From contig NZ_CAJHOA010000001.1 of assembly GCF_905120345.1 (NCBI RefSeq), positions 372,001 through 436,000 on the forward strand: a DNA stretch of 64,000 bases, read 5' to 3'. Below are positions 38,576-47,562 of this stretch, piece by piece. The notes beneath the pieces are model-generated. The model saw only the letters and a list, made by a program, of their open reading frames with translations. It did not search any database and was not told where the DNA came from. Source of the stretch: Denitrificimonas caeni. GTDB taxonomy: Bacteria > Pseudomonadota > Gammaproteobacteria > Pseudomonadales > Pseudomonadaceae. Position 1 is the first letter of the stretch, and each line of letters opens with the position of its first letter. The position numbers and the translations under genes were made by a program.

Positions 38576-40483
38576 CTACTTTACTGCATCTGTAATCCAG
38601 TCAGAAAAGCCATCAGGTACAACCAGTTCATGCTGCGCACGGGTGCAAGCGGTATACAAGCTGGAAAATAAACGTGCGCGGCTGTCTTTATTGTCATGCG
38701 CTGTCGGCTTGACCAATAAGCCCTGCGACAAATACACGCTGGAAAATTCCATATTTTTAGTATCGCTAACGCGGGCCAGAATGATTTTCCCAGCTCCCTT
38801 GCGCACATAACGAGCAACCGCTTGTTGAAAGTCTGTTTGCGAATAGCCTTTTTGTAACATGCGCTCAATCGCATCAAAGGAGGCATTATTAGTCATTGCC
38901 TCACGCAAAGCATCCCAAGAAGCATAACGAAAAATCAAACCATGTCGTGGCCGCTCTGCATTGTTGTAAAGACCAATGCAGTCCTGAGCAAACATCATAA
39001 AATCTTTAAAAGTCGCCTCTGCTAATTCAAACGATGCCCCCGCATGCGTCAGTCGTTGAAACCAAGCAAACAGCTCAAATTCATCAGCCACAATAATAGT
39101 CGTAGCTTGCTGGGGAATCTGCCAACCTTGGTAATGCTGTAAGTGGGTGCAATGATCTGAGCGGCCAGTAAACAGCTGTTTGGTCGTTCCTGGGTGCGCT
39201 TGAATCAATGGATTAATCACCTCCTCGACTTGCTTGCCCAGACGTACCGACTGGGCAATGTATCGTTGACGAATCTGCGTATGTCGAACCGGCGCCATAC
39301 CATTTAGATTTTGCAGCTCATCACTTAGAGTGATCACCGCTTGCGGGCTGCGATCAAGAATTTGTAGCATGGGCGTGGGGATATCGTGCCCTTCGTCAAC
39401 AATAATATGGCTGTACTGCGTGTCCAGTACGCCATCAATTAAAGACAATAATTTAACCCGATGGTAACCACGGATCGGCAATCTAATGTGCTCAGCTGAA
39501 GGTTTATTGAGCTCATGCCAATACTGCTTAGTGATCTCCAACAAAACCACTTTATCCAACATCAACAAATGACTGGCAACGTCTGCAGGTAGATGCACCG
39601 TATCAATTTCTTGCGCGGTACTATTGCAGTAACTGGCCACTGTTCTGAGACACACGCGTGCCACTTGCTCTGGTGATAAATAACTCACTGGCGGCATCGC
39701 AAATGTCTCAGCCAACTGAGCAGCAGTGATCTGAAATGTGCGCTGTAAACGTGATTTATCTTTAAGCCGCCAGCTGTCGGCCAGTAAGTTGTTATCCAGC
39801 ACCTGTCCTGCTGCTTGACCAAATGTCGCTGCGACAAAGTGCTGCCCTGCTCTTTTTTTCAAGGCTTGCAACTGACCAAAGGTATTTGCCAAAAGCAGCG
39901 TGCGCTTGGGGTGCAATAACTGAGTAAAACGACTGATCAGATGTGTTTTGCCAGAGCCGGCATAACCTTGCAGATTAAATGACTCATCAGAAGCCGCTAA
40001 AAATTCACGCAGTGCTCTATTTTGTGGGTCAGTCACCGACAGTTCGGCCTGATACTCATCAAAGTAAACGCGTTGCAGCGGCATCACTTCTTTCCGGTAA
40101 GCGGCGTTAAAAGTAAACAGCCACTCGCCATCGTCATCAATATAGCGCGACTCATCGGCAGGATGGTCATCATCTAACAGCGCCACTTTAATTTTTGCCA
40201 GCTGCGACAAACCCGTCGCAAACAGCTCCACAGCAAAGCGCTCACGCAGCAATGCTTGAAAGGCCGATGTGTTAACGCGATTAACTTGATTACCGAGGGT
40301 AATCATTTTCGCAAACTGTCGCTCCATAGACGCCTGAGCGACATGCTCGCCAGCTAACTTCTGCGCATTTTGGATAAACAAAATAGCAGCGAGTTGAGGC
40401 ACAGTGGCCGAATCAAAAAAGCTCGGCCAATCACCTTCAGATAAGCGTTGGGCAACGGTGCGATACAGCGGTAAAAATATCAT
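38576..40483 (-). CDS. Orphan superfamily 1 helicase-like ATPase
   Basis: 635 residues. An N-terminal region of about 150 residues with no recognised domain (starts MIFLPLYRTVAQRL) precedes an SF1A (UvrD/Rep-like) core: Walker A NLQGYAGSGKTHLIS (173-180 GYAGSGKT), Walker B HIIVDEGHDIPTP (362-367), motif III-like VITLSDELQNLNG, motif V-like VSDTKNMEFSSVYLS and motif VI SLYTACTRAQHELVV. Motif II is DEGHD rather than DExQ. Function unknown: repair helicase, or part of a nuclease-type defence, are both possible. No partner gene is adjacent. Confidence 0.85.
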   Translation of the reverse strand: MIFLPLYRTVAQRLSEGDWPSFFDSATVPQLAAILFIQNAQKLAGEHVAQASMERQFAKMITLGNQVNRVNTSAFQALLRERFAVELFATGLSQLAKIKVALLDDDHPADESRYIDDDGEWLFTFNAAYRKEVMPLQRVYFDEYQAELSVTDPQNRALREFLAASDESFNLQGYAGSGKTHLISRFTQLLHPKRTLLLANTFGQLQALKKRAGQHFVAATFGQAAGQVLDNNLLADSWRLKDKSRLQRTFQITAAQLAETFAMPPVSYLSPEQVARVCLRTVASYCNSTAQEIDTVHLPADVASHLLMLDKVVLLEITKQYWHELNKPSAEHIRLPIRGYHRVKLLSLIDGVLDTQYSHIIVDEGHDIPTPMLQILDRSPQAVITLSDELQNLNGMAPVRHTQIRQRYIAQSVRLGKQVEEVINPLIQAHPGTTKQLFTGRSDHCTHLQHYQGWQIPQQATTIIVADEFELFAWFQRLTHAGASFELAEATFKDFMMFAQDCIGLYNNAERPRHGLIFRYASWDALREAMTNNASFDAIERMLQKGYSQTDFQQAVARYVRKGAGKIILARVSDTKNMEFSSVYLSQGLLVKPTAHDNKDSRARLFSSLYTACTRAQHELVVPDGFSDWITDAVK

Positions 40484-40620
40484 AATGTCTCGTTGATACT
40501 CAATCTTATAGTCGTTTGCATCAGCTCATCTTAGCTCAGCATCAGACAGATGTGCGTCAACCCGTTGAGATTATGATCTTAATCCGAAAAAACTGTATAT
40601 ACCGTTACCCTAGCCAAGGG

Positions 40621-41811
40621 TTATCCGTCCACTCGCTCGATAATTAGAGCAATACCTTGGCCACCACCGATGCACAGGGTGATTAAACCGTAACGACCCT
40701 GGCAGCGCTCTAGCTCATACAGGGTTTTCACCGTCAGAATACAACCAGTGGCACCGACAGGATGCCCCATCGCCACTGCACCACCATTGGGATTGACTCG
40801 CTCGCTCGCAAAGCCTAACTCTTGCGCAACCGCCATCGCTTGCGCCGCAAAAGCTTCATTAGATTCAATCACATCAATATCATTAATCGTCAGACCGGCT
40901 TGCTGTAAAGCTTTATTCACGGCACTAATAGGTCCCAAGCCCATCAAGCTCGGATCAACACCAGAGAAGGCATTAGCGACTAAACGCGCACGTACTTTAA
41001 GGCCTTGTTCAGCCGCTGTTGCTGCATCCGCTAGCAGTAACGAAGCCGCACCATCGTTAATCCCGGAAGCATTTCCAGCCGTAATTAAACCGTCTTTTTT
41101 AAAGGCCGGTCTGAGCTTAGCTAAATCGTCTAGAGTCACTTGACCACGCACATGCTCATCAGTGTCAAAGCGTACTTCTTCACGACCTTTTTTAACCATA
41201 ATCGGCACAATTTGCTCGGCAAAACGTCCTGCAGCGATAGCTGCCGCCGCTTTTTGATGGCTGGCAAGGGCAAACTCATCCAGTTGTTGGCGAGTAAAGC
41301 CGTATTTAGCCGCAATGTTTTCCGCAGTAACGCCCATATGACCGGTGCCAAACGGATCGCTGAGAATACCGAGAGTCAAATCTTGCACCGTACTATCACC
41401 CATACGCAGGCCGGAGCGCACTTTCGGTAACAAGTATCCACCTTGGCTCATCGATTCGGCACCACCGGCCAAGGCCAGTTTGCTATCGCCGGCCTCAATC
41501 ATTTGCGCGGCAGAAATAATCGCTTGTAGCCCAGAACCACAGAGTCGATTGACGTTAAACGCCGCTGAGCTATCCGCTAAGCCGGAATTGATGGCAATAT
41601 GTCGAGCAAGGTAAGCATCTTGCGCCGCGGTGGTAATAATATGTCCATACACCGCATGATCAATGAGCTTGGCATCAACACCACTGCGCTTAATCACTTC
41701 TTTGGCCGTGGCTATACCCATTTCAGCGGGACTTAAAGCCGCCAAGCTACCCGCAAAGCCACCAATAGCCGTACGCACACCGTCAACGATAACAACTGAG
41801 TTAAATTTCAT
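40621..41811 (-). CDS. Acetyl-CoA acetyltransferase / thiolase
   Basis: 396 residues with all thiolase catalytic elements: nucleophile Cys in NVNRLCGSGLQAI (about 88), His in NGGAVAMGHPVGATG (about 352) and the second Cys in LITLCIGGGQGIAL. It cleaves 3-ketoacyl-CoA or condenses acetyl-CoA. It is 17 bases downstream of the acyl-CoA dehydrogenase and so the last gene of the ligase-dehydrogenase-thiolase operon. Chain-length preference cannot be read. Confidence 0.94.
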   Translation of the reverse strand: MKFNSVVIVDGVRTAIGGFAGSLAALSPAEMGIATAKEVIKRSGVDAKLIDHAVYGHIITTAAQDAYLARHIAINSGLADSSAAFNVNRLCGSGLQAIISAAQMIEAGDSKLALAGGAESMSQGGYLLPKVRSGLRMGDSTVQDLTLGILSDPFGTGHMGVTAENIAAKYGFTRQQLDEFALASHQKAAAAIAAGRFAEQIVPIMVKKGREEVRFDTDEHVRGQVTLDDLAKLRPAFKKDGLITAGNASGINDGAASLLLADAATAAEQGLKVRARLVANAFSGVDPSLMGLGPISAVNKALQQAGLTINDIDVIESNEAFAAQAMAVAQELGFASERVNPNGGAVAMGHPVGATGCILTVKTLYELERCQGRYGLITLCIGGGQGIALIIERVDG

Positions 41812-41828
41812 CTTCTTGTCCTTATTGT

Positions 41829-42971
41829 TTATTTACCAAGCATTGAGCGCGCAATCACTTCTTTCATAATCTCAGAAGTGCCGGCGTAAATAGTTTGTAC
41901 CCGAGCATCCACATAGAAACGTGAAATAGGATAGTCCAAAGTATAGCCATAACCACCAAACAGCTGTAAACATTGGTCAATGGTTTGGCACTGCATTTCA
42001 GTGAGCTGTAATTTTAAAATAGCAGCATCGGTACTGGTCATGCGTTTTTGTCGATATAAAGTGAGACAGTGATTGAAGTACGCTCGTGCCATATCAATTT
42101 GCGCTCGTACTTCCGCAAGTTTAAAACGAGTATTTTGAAAGCTAGCAATCGGCTGACCAAAGGCACTGCGCTCTTTGACATAAGCCAGCGTCAAGGCTAA
42201 CGCCCCTTCCATCGCTCCCAATGCTTGCGCACCAACACCGAGGCGTTCACGTGGCAACTCTTGCATCAAGTAAGCAAAGCCTGCGCCTTCCTCACCTAAC
42301 AACGCATTGGCCGGCAGCAGCATTTGCTCAAAAAACAATTCGGCGGTATCACTGGCATGCTGACCTATTTTCTGAATCGGCTTGCCACGGGAAAAGCCTG
42401 GCAAATGTGCATCCACCAAAAACAACGACATACCTTTTGCACCAGCAGCAGGATCTGTTTTCGCGCAGACAATGACCATGTCAGCGATCATACCGTTGGT
42501 GATAAAAATCTTTGAACCGCTAAGCAGCCAGCCGTCCACCACTTTTACAGCACGAGTTTTGATGTTAGCCAAATCGCTGCCCGCCCCCGGTTCCGTCATG
42601 GCAATCGCGCTCATCACTGCACCCGTGGCCATGCGCGGCAACCATTGCTGCTTTTGCTCTTCGTTGGCGAGGTGTTCAAGGTAAGGGATGACAATATTGG
42701 CATGAATGTTATAAGCGCTAGCAAGCCCGCCAAAACCACGCCGCGAAATTTCCTCTAAGACCAACTGCGTAATAGCAAAATCAGCAGCAGTGCCGCCATA
42801 CTCTTCAGGCAGATCAATGGCTAACATCCCCGCTTCACCGAGTTTCAGCCAAAAATCTCGCGGCACCTGCCCTGCCGCTTCCCATTCGGGGTAATACGGG
42901 TCAGCTTCGCGTTCTAAGAAACGGCAAATCATCTCGTAGAAAAGCCTTGTATTATCATCCTGTTCAAGCAT
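41829..42971 (-). CDS. Acyl-CoA dehydrogenase
   Basis: 380 residues, the standard short-form family. Seen: VMSAIAMTEPGAGSDLANIK, WLLSGSKIFITNGMIADMVI, FQNTRFKLAEVRAQIDMARA, CLQLFGGYGYTLDYPISRFY and the C-terminal catalytic-base region RVQTIYAGTSEIMKEVIAR. The ATG overlaps the stop of the ligase gene by one base (TAATG), showing translational coupling. Isovaleryl-, glutaryl- or medium-chain specificity is open. Confidence 0.94.
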   Translation of the reverse strand: MLEQDDNTRLFYEMICRFLEREADPYYPEWEAAGQVPRDFWLKLGEAGMLAIDLPEEYGGTAADFAITQLVLEEISRRGFGGLASAYNIHANIVIPYLEHLANEEQKQQWLPRMATGAVMSAIAMTEPGAGSDLANIKTRAVKVVDGWLLSGSKIFITNGMIADMVIVCAKTDPAAGAKGMSLFLVDAHLPGFSRGKPIQKIGQHASDTAELFFEQMLLPANALLGEEGAGFAYLMQELPRERLGVGAQALGAMEGALALTLAYVKERSAFGQPIASFQNTRFKLAEVRAQIDMARAYFNHCLTLYRQKRMTSTDAAILKLQLTEMQCQTIDQCLQLFGGYGYTLDYPISRFYVDARVQTIYAGTSEIMKEVIARSMLGK

Positions 42972-44506
42972 TATTGAAGCTCCTCTCGCAGCAGTCGTTT
43001 AAGTATTTTCCCTGCGCTACTTTTAGGTAGAGTCTGACTGAAAACGATTTTTTTAGGCAGTTTAAAAGCGGCCAAATGCAGACGCACATGCTGAATAATC
43101 TCATCAGCGCTGGCAGTCAAATTTTCTTTAAGCACCACCACAGCGATAATGGCTTCAATCCACTTATCATCGGGCATACCAATCACCGCGACTTCAGAAA
43201 CCGCATGATGAGTAAAAATAGCTTCTTCCACTTCGCGACTGGCCACCATCACCCCGCCGGTGTTAATCACATCTTTAATACGATCAACAATAAACAAGTA
43301 ACCTTCTTCATCCATATAGCCGACATCGCCGGAGTGGAACCAGCCGCCTTTAAAAGCCTCTACGGTCATCTGCGGATTATTCCAATACCCCGTCAGCAGT
43401 TGTGGCGAGCGGTGCACTATTTCGCCCTGTTCACCCGCCGGCAGATCATTCATCTGCGCATCAACAATACGTGTTTCGACAGTAAGGATGGGGCGTCCTG
43501 CTGAGGCCGGACGAGCCTCATGATCGTCTGGACGCAAGACAGTGGCCAGTGGCGCTATTTCACTTTGCCCATAGCAGTTGTACAAGCCCACGCCTGGTAA
43601 GCGCTGCTGCAATTCCTTCAGTATTGGCACCGGCATAATAGATGCGCCGTAATAGGCTTTTTTTAGACTACTGAGATTGCGCTGATCAAAATCAGGATGA
43701 CGCAATAAGGCGATCCAAAAAGTTGGCGGGGCAAAAAATGACACAATCGATTCGTGCTCAATCCATTGTAAGCACAGATCCGCCACCGGACTTTCCAGCA
43801 AACGCACAGTGGCACCCAACAGCAACGCAGGCATTAAGAACACATGCATTTGCGCTGAGTGATAGAGCGGCAAGGCAGCCAACATCGGCTCATTGGCTTT
43901 GAGGTCTAATTCCACCATGCAAGCAAAGTACTCGGCCATCAGTGCTTGATGCGTCATCATCGCGGCTTTAGGTGCTGCGGTGGTGCCTGCGGTATATAAA
44001 AACTGTGCGACATCAGCACCCGTAACACTGACCTCTGGGGAGTGTGCTGGTAGATCCGCCAACGCCAATTGTAAAATATCAACATGACTCGGCTCGTCAT
44101 TATAGAAGTGTGCTTGCAACCTCAGATCCAGCCCAACAATCGCTGGCTCAACCTGAGCAGCAAGGCTGACATCACTGATCAGTCCACGCGCCTCTGACTG
44201 CTGAATAACATAGCGCAACTCTTCGCCACTTAAGCCAAAGTTGCAGGGCACATGCACAAGTCCAGCACGCAAAATAGCCAACCAAGCCAGCACATAGGCA
44301 TCTGAGTTCTTGCCATAAGCAACGACTCTATCGCCAGGTTTAAGCCCTTGCTGTAATAGCTGGTTAGCCACTTTATTAACGGCCAGATTGAGCGCCTGAT
44401 ACGTCCACTGTCGATCTTGGAATTTTAATGCCACAGCGCGAGCATTTTTACGTGCGCTACGACTGAGTGCAGCGCTAATCGTATTGGCTTGAGGGCAACT
44501 GCTCAT
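42971..44506 (-). CDS. AMP-dependent acyl-CoA synthetase/ligase
   Basis: 511 residues of the ANL superfamily. The P-loop A3 motif is atypical, QFLYTAGTTAAPKAAMMTHQ, with Ala where two Gly usually stand (YTSGTTGxPKG). Other motifs are normal: YNCYGQSEIAPLATV (A5), WFHSGDVGYMDEEGYLFIVD (A7), DRIKDVINTGGVMVASREVE (A8) and the catalytic Lys of LPKSSAGKILKRLLRE (A10). It activates a fatty or aromatic acid for the dehydrogenase and thiolase. Its start overlaps the 52-codon ORF upstream by four bases. Confidence 0.93.
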   Translation of the reverse strand: MSSCPQANTISAALSRSARKNARAVALKFQDRQWTYQALNLAVNKVANQLLQQGLKPGDRVVAYGKNSDAYVLAWLAILRAGLVHVPCNFGLSGEELRYVIQQSEARGLISDVSLAAQVEPAIVGLDLRLQAHFYNDEPSHVDILQLALADLPAHSPEVSVTGADVAQFLYTAGTTAAPKAAMMTHQALMAEYFACMVELDLKANEPMLAALPLYHSAQMHVFLMPALLLGATVRLLESPVADLCLQWIEHESIVSFFAPPTFWIALLRHPDFDQRNLSSLKKAYYGASIMPVPILKELQQRLPGVGLYNCYGQSEIAPLATVLRPDDHEARPASAGRPILTVETRIVDAQMNDLPAGEQGEIVHRSPQLLTGYWNNPQMTVEAFKGGWFHSGDVGYMDEEGYLFIVDRIKDVINTGGVMVASREVEEAIFTHHAVSEVAVIGMPDDKWIEAIIAVVVLKENLTASADEIIQHVRLHLAAFKLPKKIVFSQTLPKSSAGKILKRLLREELQ

Positions 44507-44661
44507 AATATAGATGCTCCTGCCTGGCTAAGCACATGATCGGCATTAACGCATCGATACCCCACCGTTTTTTTTGCAGTAGTGGCAGCAAATAATGAAA
44601 AAAACAAGCGCGAGTGACTAACTAAAGCGGCCATATTAGAGATGATCTTGATAAACATCAT
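44503..44661 (-). CDS. Small coupled ORF before the acyl-CoA ligase (hypothetical, 52 aa)
   Basis: A 52-codon frame starting with two consecutive ATG codons (44661 and 44658) behind GGAG, running MMFIKIISNMAALVSHSRL to ...LSQAGASIL and ending in a TGA that overlaps the ligase ATG as ATGA. Its N-terminal half is amphipathic and fairly hydrophobic. I do not recognise it. Such coupling suggests it is translated, perhaps as a small protein or a leader whose translation controls the ligase gene. It is short, so chance remains possible. Confidence 0.5.
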   Translation of the reverse strand: MMFIKIISNMAALVSHSRLFFSLFAATTAKKTVGYRCVNADHVLSQAGASIL

Positions 44662-44854
44662 AGTTCTCCATTTCAATTTATTATTTTTGTTCTACCTGAC
44701 AATTTATCTGTGTAGCAGGCTAATATCTTGGTGATTATTAGTTTCACTACAGATTCACATGATGAATACTAGGCTAATTTAAAATAAGTGTTTGGCGATT
44801 TAAGCCAAATTATTAACATTTCATGCCAATTTTATAGTTTAAGACGAGTTTAAA
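44662..44854. promoter_or_regulatory. Divergent control region between acyl-CoA operon and AraC-type regulator
   Basis: Contains a direct repeat AGGCTAAT at 44717-44724 and 44771-44778 (54 bases apart, about five helical turns) and an inverted repeat TTTGGC-N7-GCCAAA (44791-44809). Direct repeats spaced by whole turns are typical of AraC-family binding. No promoter hexamers are convincing. The regulator is likely to act here. Confidence 0.45.
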
Positions 44855-45898
44855 ATGGATACCTCTGCCACCACCGTGCCCATGCATTTTGTTCACAACC
44901 TGTTTCAAGGCCTGAGCACAAGCTTGATACGACGCAAGTCTTTCTTGTCGCAAGCAAAGATTCCTTTGTTTCTATTAGAAGCCCCACATGGTCGAGTGAC
45001 TGTTTTACAATTTGCACGCTTGTACCGCCTGCTAGCCAATGAATACGACGATGAAACACCTGGTTTTTTTAGCCGTCCCTTACGTGGCGGCACACTGAAA
45101 TATTTATGTCTAAGTGTTATGGATGCGCCTAACTTACAGGTGGCATTGCACCGTTTCAGTCAGTTTTTCCGCTTAATCTTAGATGATGCTGCTTATCAGC
45201 TCGTCGTCAGCCATGAGGTCGCTTCTATGCGGTTTGTAGAGAAAGCGGTTCCGCAAGGCGATAGAGTGTTAGTGCATGAGTTGATGCTAAAGCTGGTACA
45301 CGGTATGGCTTCGTGGCTGATTGCAGAGAAAATCCCGCCGATAAAAATAAGTTGTGCGTACCATCAACCTCAGCATAGTCATGAGTACCTGTACTTCTAT
45401 CCGGGTGAGGTCGCCTTTGACCAACCTTGGACCGCGATCCATTTTGACCGCAAGTTTCTACGCAAACCCATCCGTCAAAGTAAACAGCAGTTAAGTGATT
45501 TTTTGCAAAAAGCCCCAGCAGATTGGATGTATGTTTCTTTTAGCGAACAACTGCTTGCGCACCGTGTGCGTGATTATTTAAGTGTCTCGGAACAAATCAG
45601 CGCGGTTATCCAGCAGGTTGCACAAGCACTGCATCTGTCAGTTAGAACCTTATCACGCCGCTTAGCGGCAGAAGGAACTCACTTTCAAGCGGTAAAAGAT
45701 GAAGTTCGTCGTGACTTTGCTATCCAACAGCTCACCAGCAGCTCTGTCTCTTTAGCCGTACTGGCCGGACAGCTTGGTTTTGAAGACTTGGCAAGTTTTA
45801 ATCGTGCTTTTCGCAACTGGACAGGCAGTACGCCAGGTACTTACCGTAGAGGACGTCTTAAAGATATTAAACCGCTGCATATCGACAGCAGCGCCTAA
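44855..45898 (+). CDS. AraC-family regulator with arabinose-binding-like N-terminal domain
   Basis: 347 residues. The N-terminal two thirds is the AraC-type ligand domain found in OruR/ArgR-like Pseudomonas regulators (LPLRGGTLKYLCLSVMDAPN, RFSQFFRLILDDAAY-like region). The C-terminal domain has SAVIQQVAQALHLSVRTLSR then RLAAEGTHFQAVKDEVRRDF, and LAGQLGFEDLASFNRAFRNW with TPGTYRRG. Divergent from the ligase-dehydrogenase-thiolase operon, which it probably activates in response to an acid or its CoA ester. Converges on the Sel1 gene. Confidence 0.9.
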   Translation: MDTSATTVPMHFVHNLFQGLSTSLIRRKSFLSQAKIPLFLLEAPHGRVTVLQFARLYRLLANEYDDETPGFFSRPLRGGTLKYLCLSVMDAPNLQVALHRFSQFFRLILDDAAYQLVVSHEVASMRFVEKAVPQGDRVLVHELMLKLVHGMASWLIAEKIPPIKISCAYHQPQHSHEYLYFYPGEVAFDQPWTAIHFDRKFLRKPIRQSKQQLSDFLQKAPADWMYVSFSEQLLAHRVRDYLSVSEQISAVIQQVAQALHLSVRTLSRRLAAEGTHFQAVKDEVRRDFAIQQLTSSSVSLAVLAGQLGFEDLASFNRAFRNWTGSTPGTYRRGRLKDIKPLHIDSSA

Positions 45899-45945
45899 GC
45901 CAATCTGTTTCAAGAGGATTAAGCACGGTCTCACTTCTTCTACTT

Positions 45946-45969
45946 AAAAAAACCAGCACTAGGCTGGTT
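45946..45969 (-). terminator. Intrinsic terminator of the Sel1-repeat gene
   Basis: Stem AACCAGC (45951-45957) and GCTGGTT (45963-45969) with a 5-base loop. Read on the minus strand it is followed by a T-run of seven (the plus-strand A-run 45946-45952), so it ends the Sel1 gene transcript. Confidence 0.75.
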
Positions 45970-46007
45970 AAAAAGTGAAACCATGCAATATGTAACAGAC
46001 TCAACGT

Positions 46008-46910
46008 CTAGTGACTGCTCAGTCTTCGGTGTTCATCGCAACCCACTTTTTCCACGCTATTACAGGCTTTTCTATACAGTTCTTTAGCCGCGACTGTACT
46101 CTGCTGTACGCCTTGACCAGACTCATACATCGCACCTAAAAGAACCTGCGCTTTCGCACTGCCTTGTTGAGCCGCTTGCTCAAATAATTGCTTTGCGGTC
46201 TTATAGTTTTGCTGGATCACATCACCTTTATAAAAAATCGCACCCAGCGTTAATTGCGCATCTACATCCCCCTGCCGAGCAGCACTATCGAATAGCTGCA
46301 CTGCCATCGTTGGATTAGGCGCTACTGCTTCACCTTTGAAATACATCCAACCTAAGCTGTATTGAGCTTTGGCATGACCTTGCTGGGCCGCTGCGTCAAA
46401 TAACTGTGCAGCCAACATCTGATGCTTAGGTAATTTTTCACCTTGGTAATACATCCAGCCCAAACTGTATTGCGCTTCTGCATGACCTTGTTGAGCCGCT
46501 TTATTCAGCCATTGCTCAGCCTGTATATAATCCTGACGTACGCCACGGCCAGCGTAATACATCCCACCTAAACCGGCTTGAGCCTTTGCATGCCCTTGCT
46601 CAGCAGCTTTTGTGTACCACTTGACTGCTTGACCATAATCTTGCCGTACAGCATCGCCTTTCTCATGCATCCAGCCCAAACTGTATTGCGCTTCTGCGTA
46701 GCCTTGCTTAGCCGCTTTAGTTAACCACTGACTGGCTTGCTTATAGTCCTTACGCACACCCTTGCCTTGGTAATACAGACCTCCTAAAACAGCTTGGTAC
46801 TCTGCGTTCCCTTGCTTTGCCTTAGTTGTAATGTCATTGATATCGTTAGCCAGTGAGTAACTGGAGACAGAAACAAGCAGACAAAAAACCGTCGTAATAA
46901 CCCTTCTCAT
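46008..46910 (-). CDS. Secreted Sel1-repeat (tetratricopeptide-like) protein
   Basis: 300 residues. Leader RRVITTVFCLLVSVSSYSLA is cut before NDIND, so periplasmic. Then about seven Sel1-like repeats of 36 residues, each with the pattern A-x-x-x-L-G-x-M-Y-x-x-G-x-G-V and W-L/F-x-x-A-A-x-Q-G (for example SLGWMYYQGEKLPKH, LGWMYFKGEAVAPN). Such proteins are protein-protein adaptors; no partner is evident. ATG 46910 has GAAGGTG upstream; the earlier frame from 46958 has no site. Confidence 0.88.
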   Translation of the reverse strand: MRRVITTVFCLLVSVSSYSLANDINDITTKAKQGNAEYQAVLGGLYYQGKGVRKDYKQASQWLTKAAKQGYAEAQYSLGWMHEKGDAVRQDYGQAVKWYTKAAEQGHAKAQAGLGGMYYAGRGVRQDYIQAEQWLNKAAQQGHAEAQYSLGWMYYQGEKLPKHQMLAAQLFDAAAQQGHAKAQYSLGWMYFKGEAVAPNPTMAVQLFDSAARQGDVDAQLTLGAIFYKGDVIQQNYKTAKQLFEQAAQQGSAKAQVLLGAMYESGQGVQQSTVAAKELYRKACNSVEKVGCDEHRRLSSH

Positions 46911-47179
46911 ATACACCTTCTTTCTAAAACGTTTGCAGCATTTTACGCTAGCATTCAAAAATCATAGTTTACCATAGGGTAAAGAGTTAGGTTGTTGATG
47001 CGGGCGTCACTCGATAAATAAAATCAATCAGAGCCATATAGTAAAATGATGCCAAGCGCACCCATAAGCCTTGATAAGCTGTCACTTTATTTGTAAGACA
47101 ATCAAAACAGTGCATCAACATGACGCGACTAGCGTAAAGTGTTTATTGTTATTTTCTCATATCATCAGGAACCTAAAAT

Positions 47180-47551
47180 ATGATCAATTACGTAACCTTG
47201 GGTGTTAGTGATTTATCCGCAGCAAAAGCATTTTATAGCGAGTTACTGGCCGATCAAGGTGCTAAAGTTCTGATTGATATGGAACGTATCAGCTTCATTG
47301 GTAAAAGCATGGCTGCACCGATGCTTGCGGTATGTATTCCTTACAACGAAGAACCTGCACAGGCTGGTAACGGCACGATGGTGTCCTTTGCTCCTGGTAG
47401 TAAGGAGGGCGTAGATGCGATGTACAACAAAGCTATCGCTCTTGGTGCGACCTGTGATGGCGCTCCAGGTGAGCGGATCCCTAAGGTTTTTTACGGCGCC
47501 TATGTCAAAGATCTAGACGGCAATAAGCTCTGCTTTAACCACTTTAATTAA
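47180..47551 (+). CDS. VOC-superfamily (glyoxalase-like) protein
   Basis: A 123-residue single-module VOC protein: NYVTLGVSDLSAAKAFYSEL at the start, PYNEEPAQAGNGTMVSFAPG in the middle and the metal-ligand region YVKDLDGNKLCFNHFN at the end. VOC proteins include lyases, isomerases and dioxygenases and metal-binding resistance factors; a specific reaction is not predictable. AGGAAC is a fair ribosome binding site. First of three closely spaced genes. Confidence 0.85.
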   Translation: MINYVTLGVSDLSAAKAFYSELLADQGAKVLIDMERISFIGKSMAAPMLAVCIPYNEEPAQAGNGTMVSFAPGSKEGVDAMYNKAIALGATCDGAPGERIPKVFYGAYVKDLDGNKLCFNHFN

Positions 47552-47562
47552 GACTTTATAGC

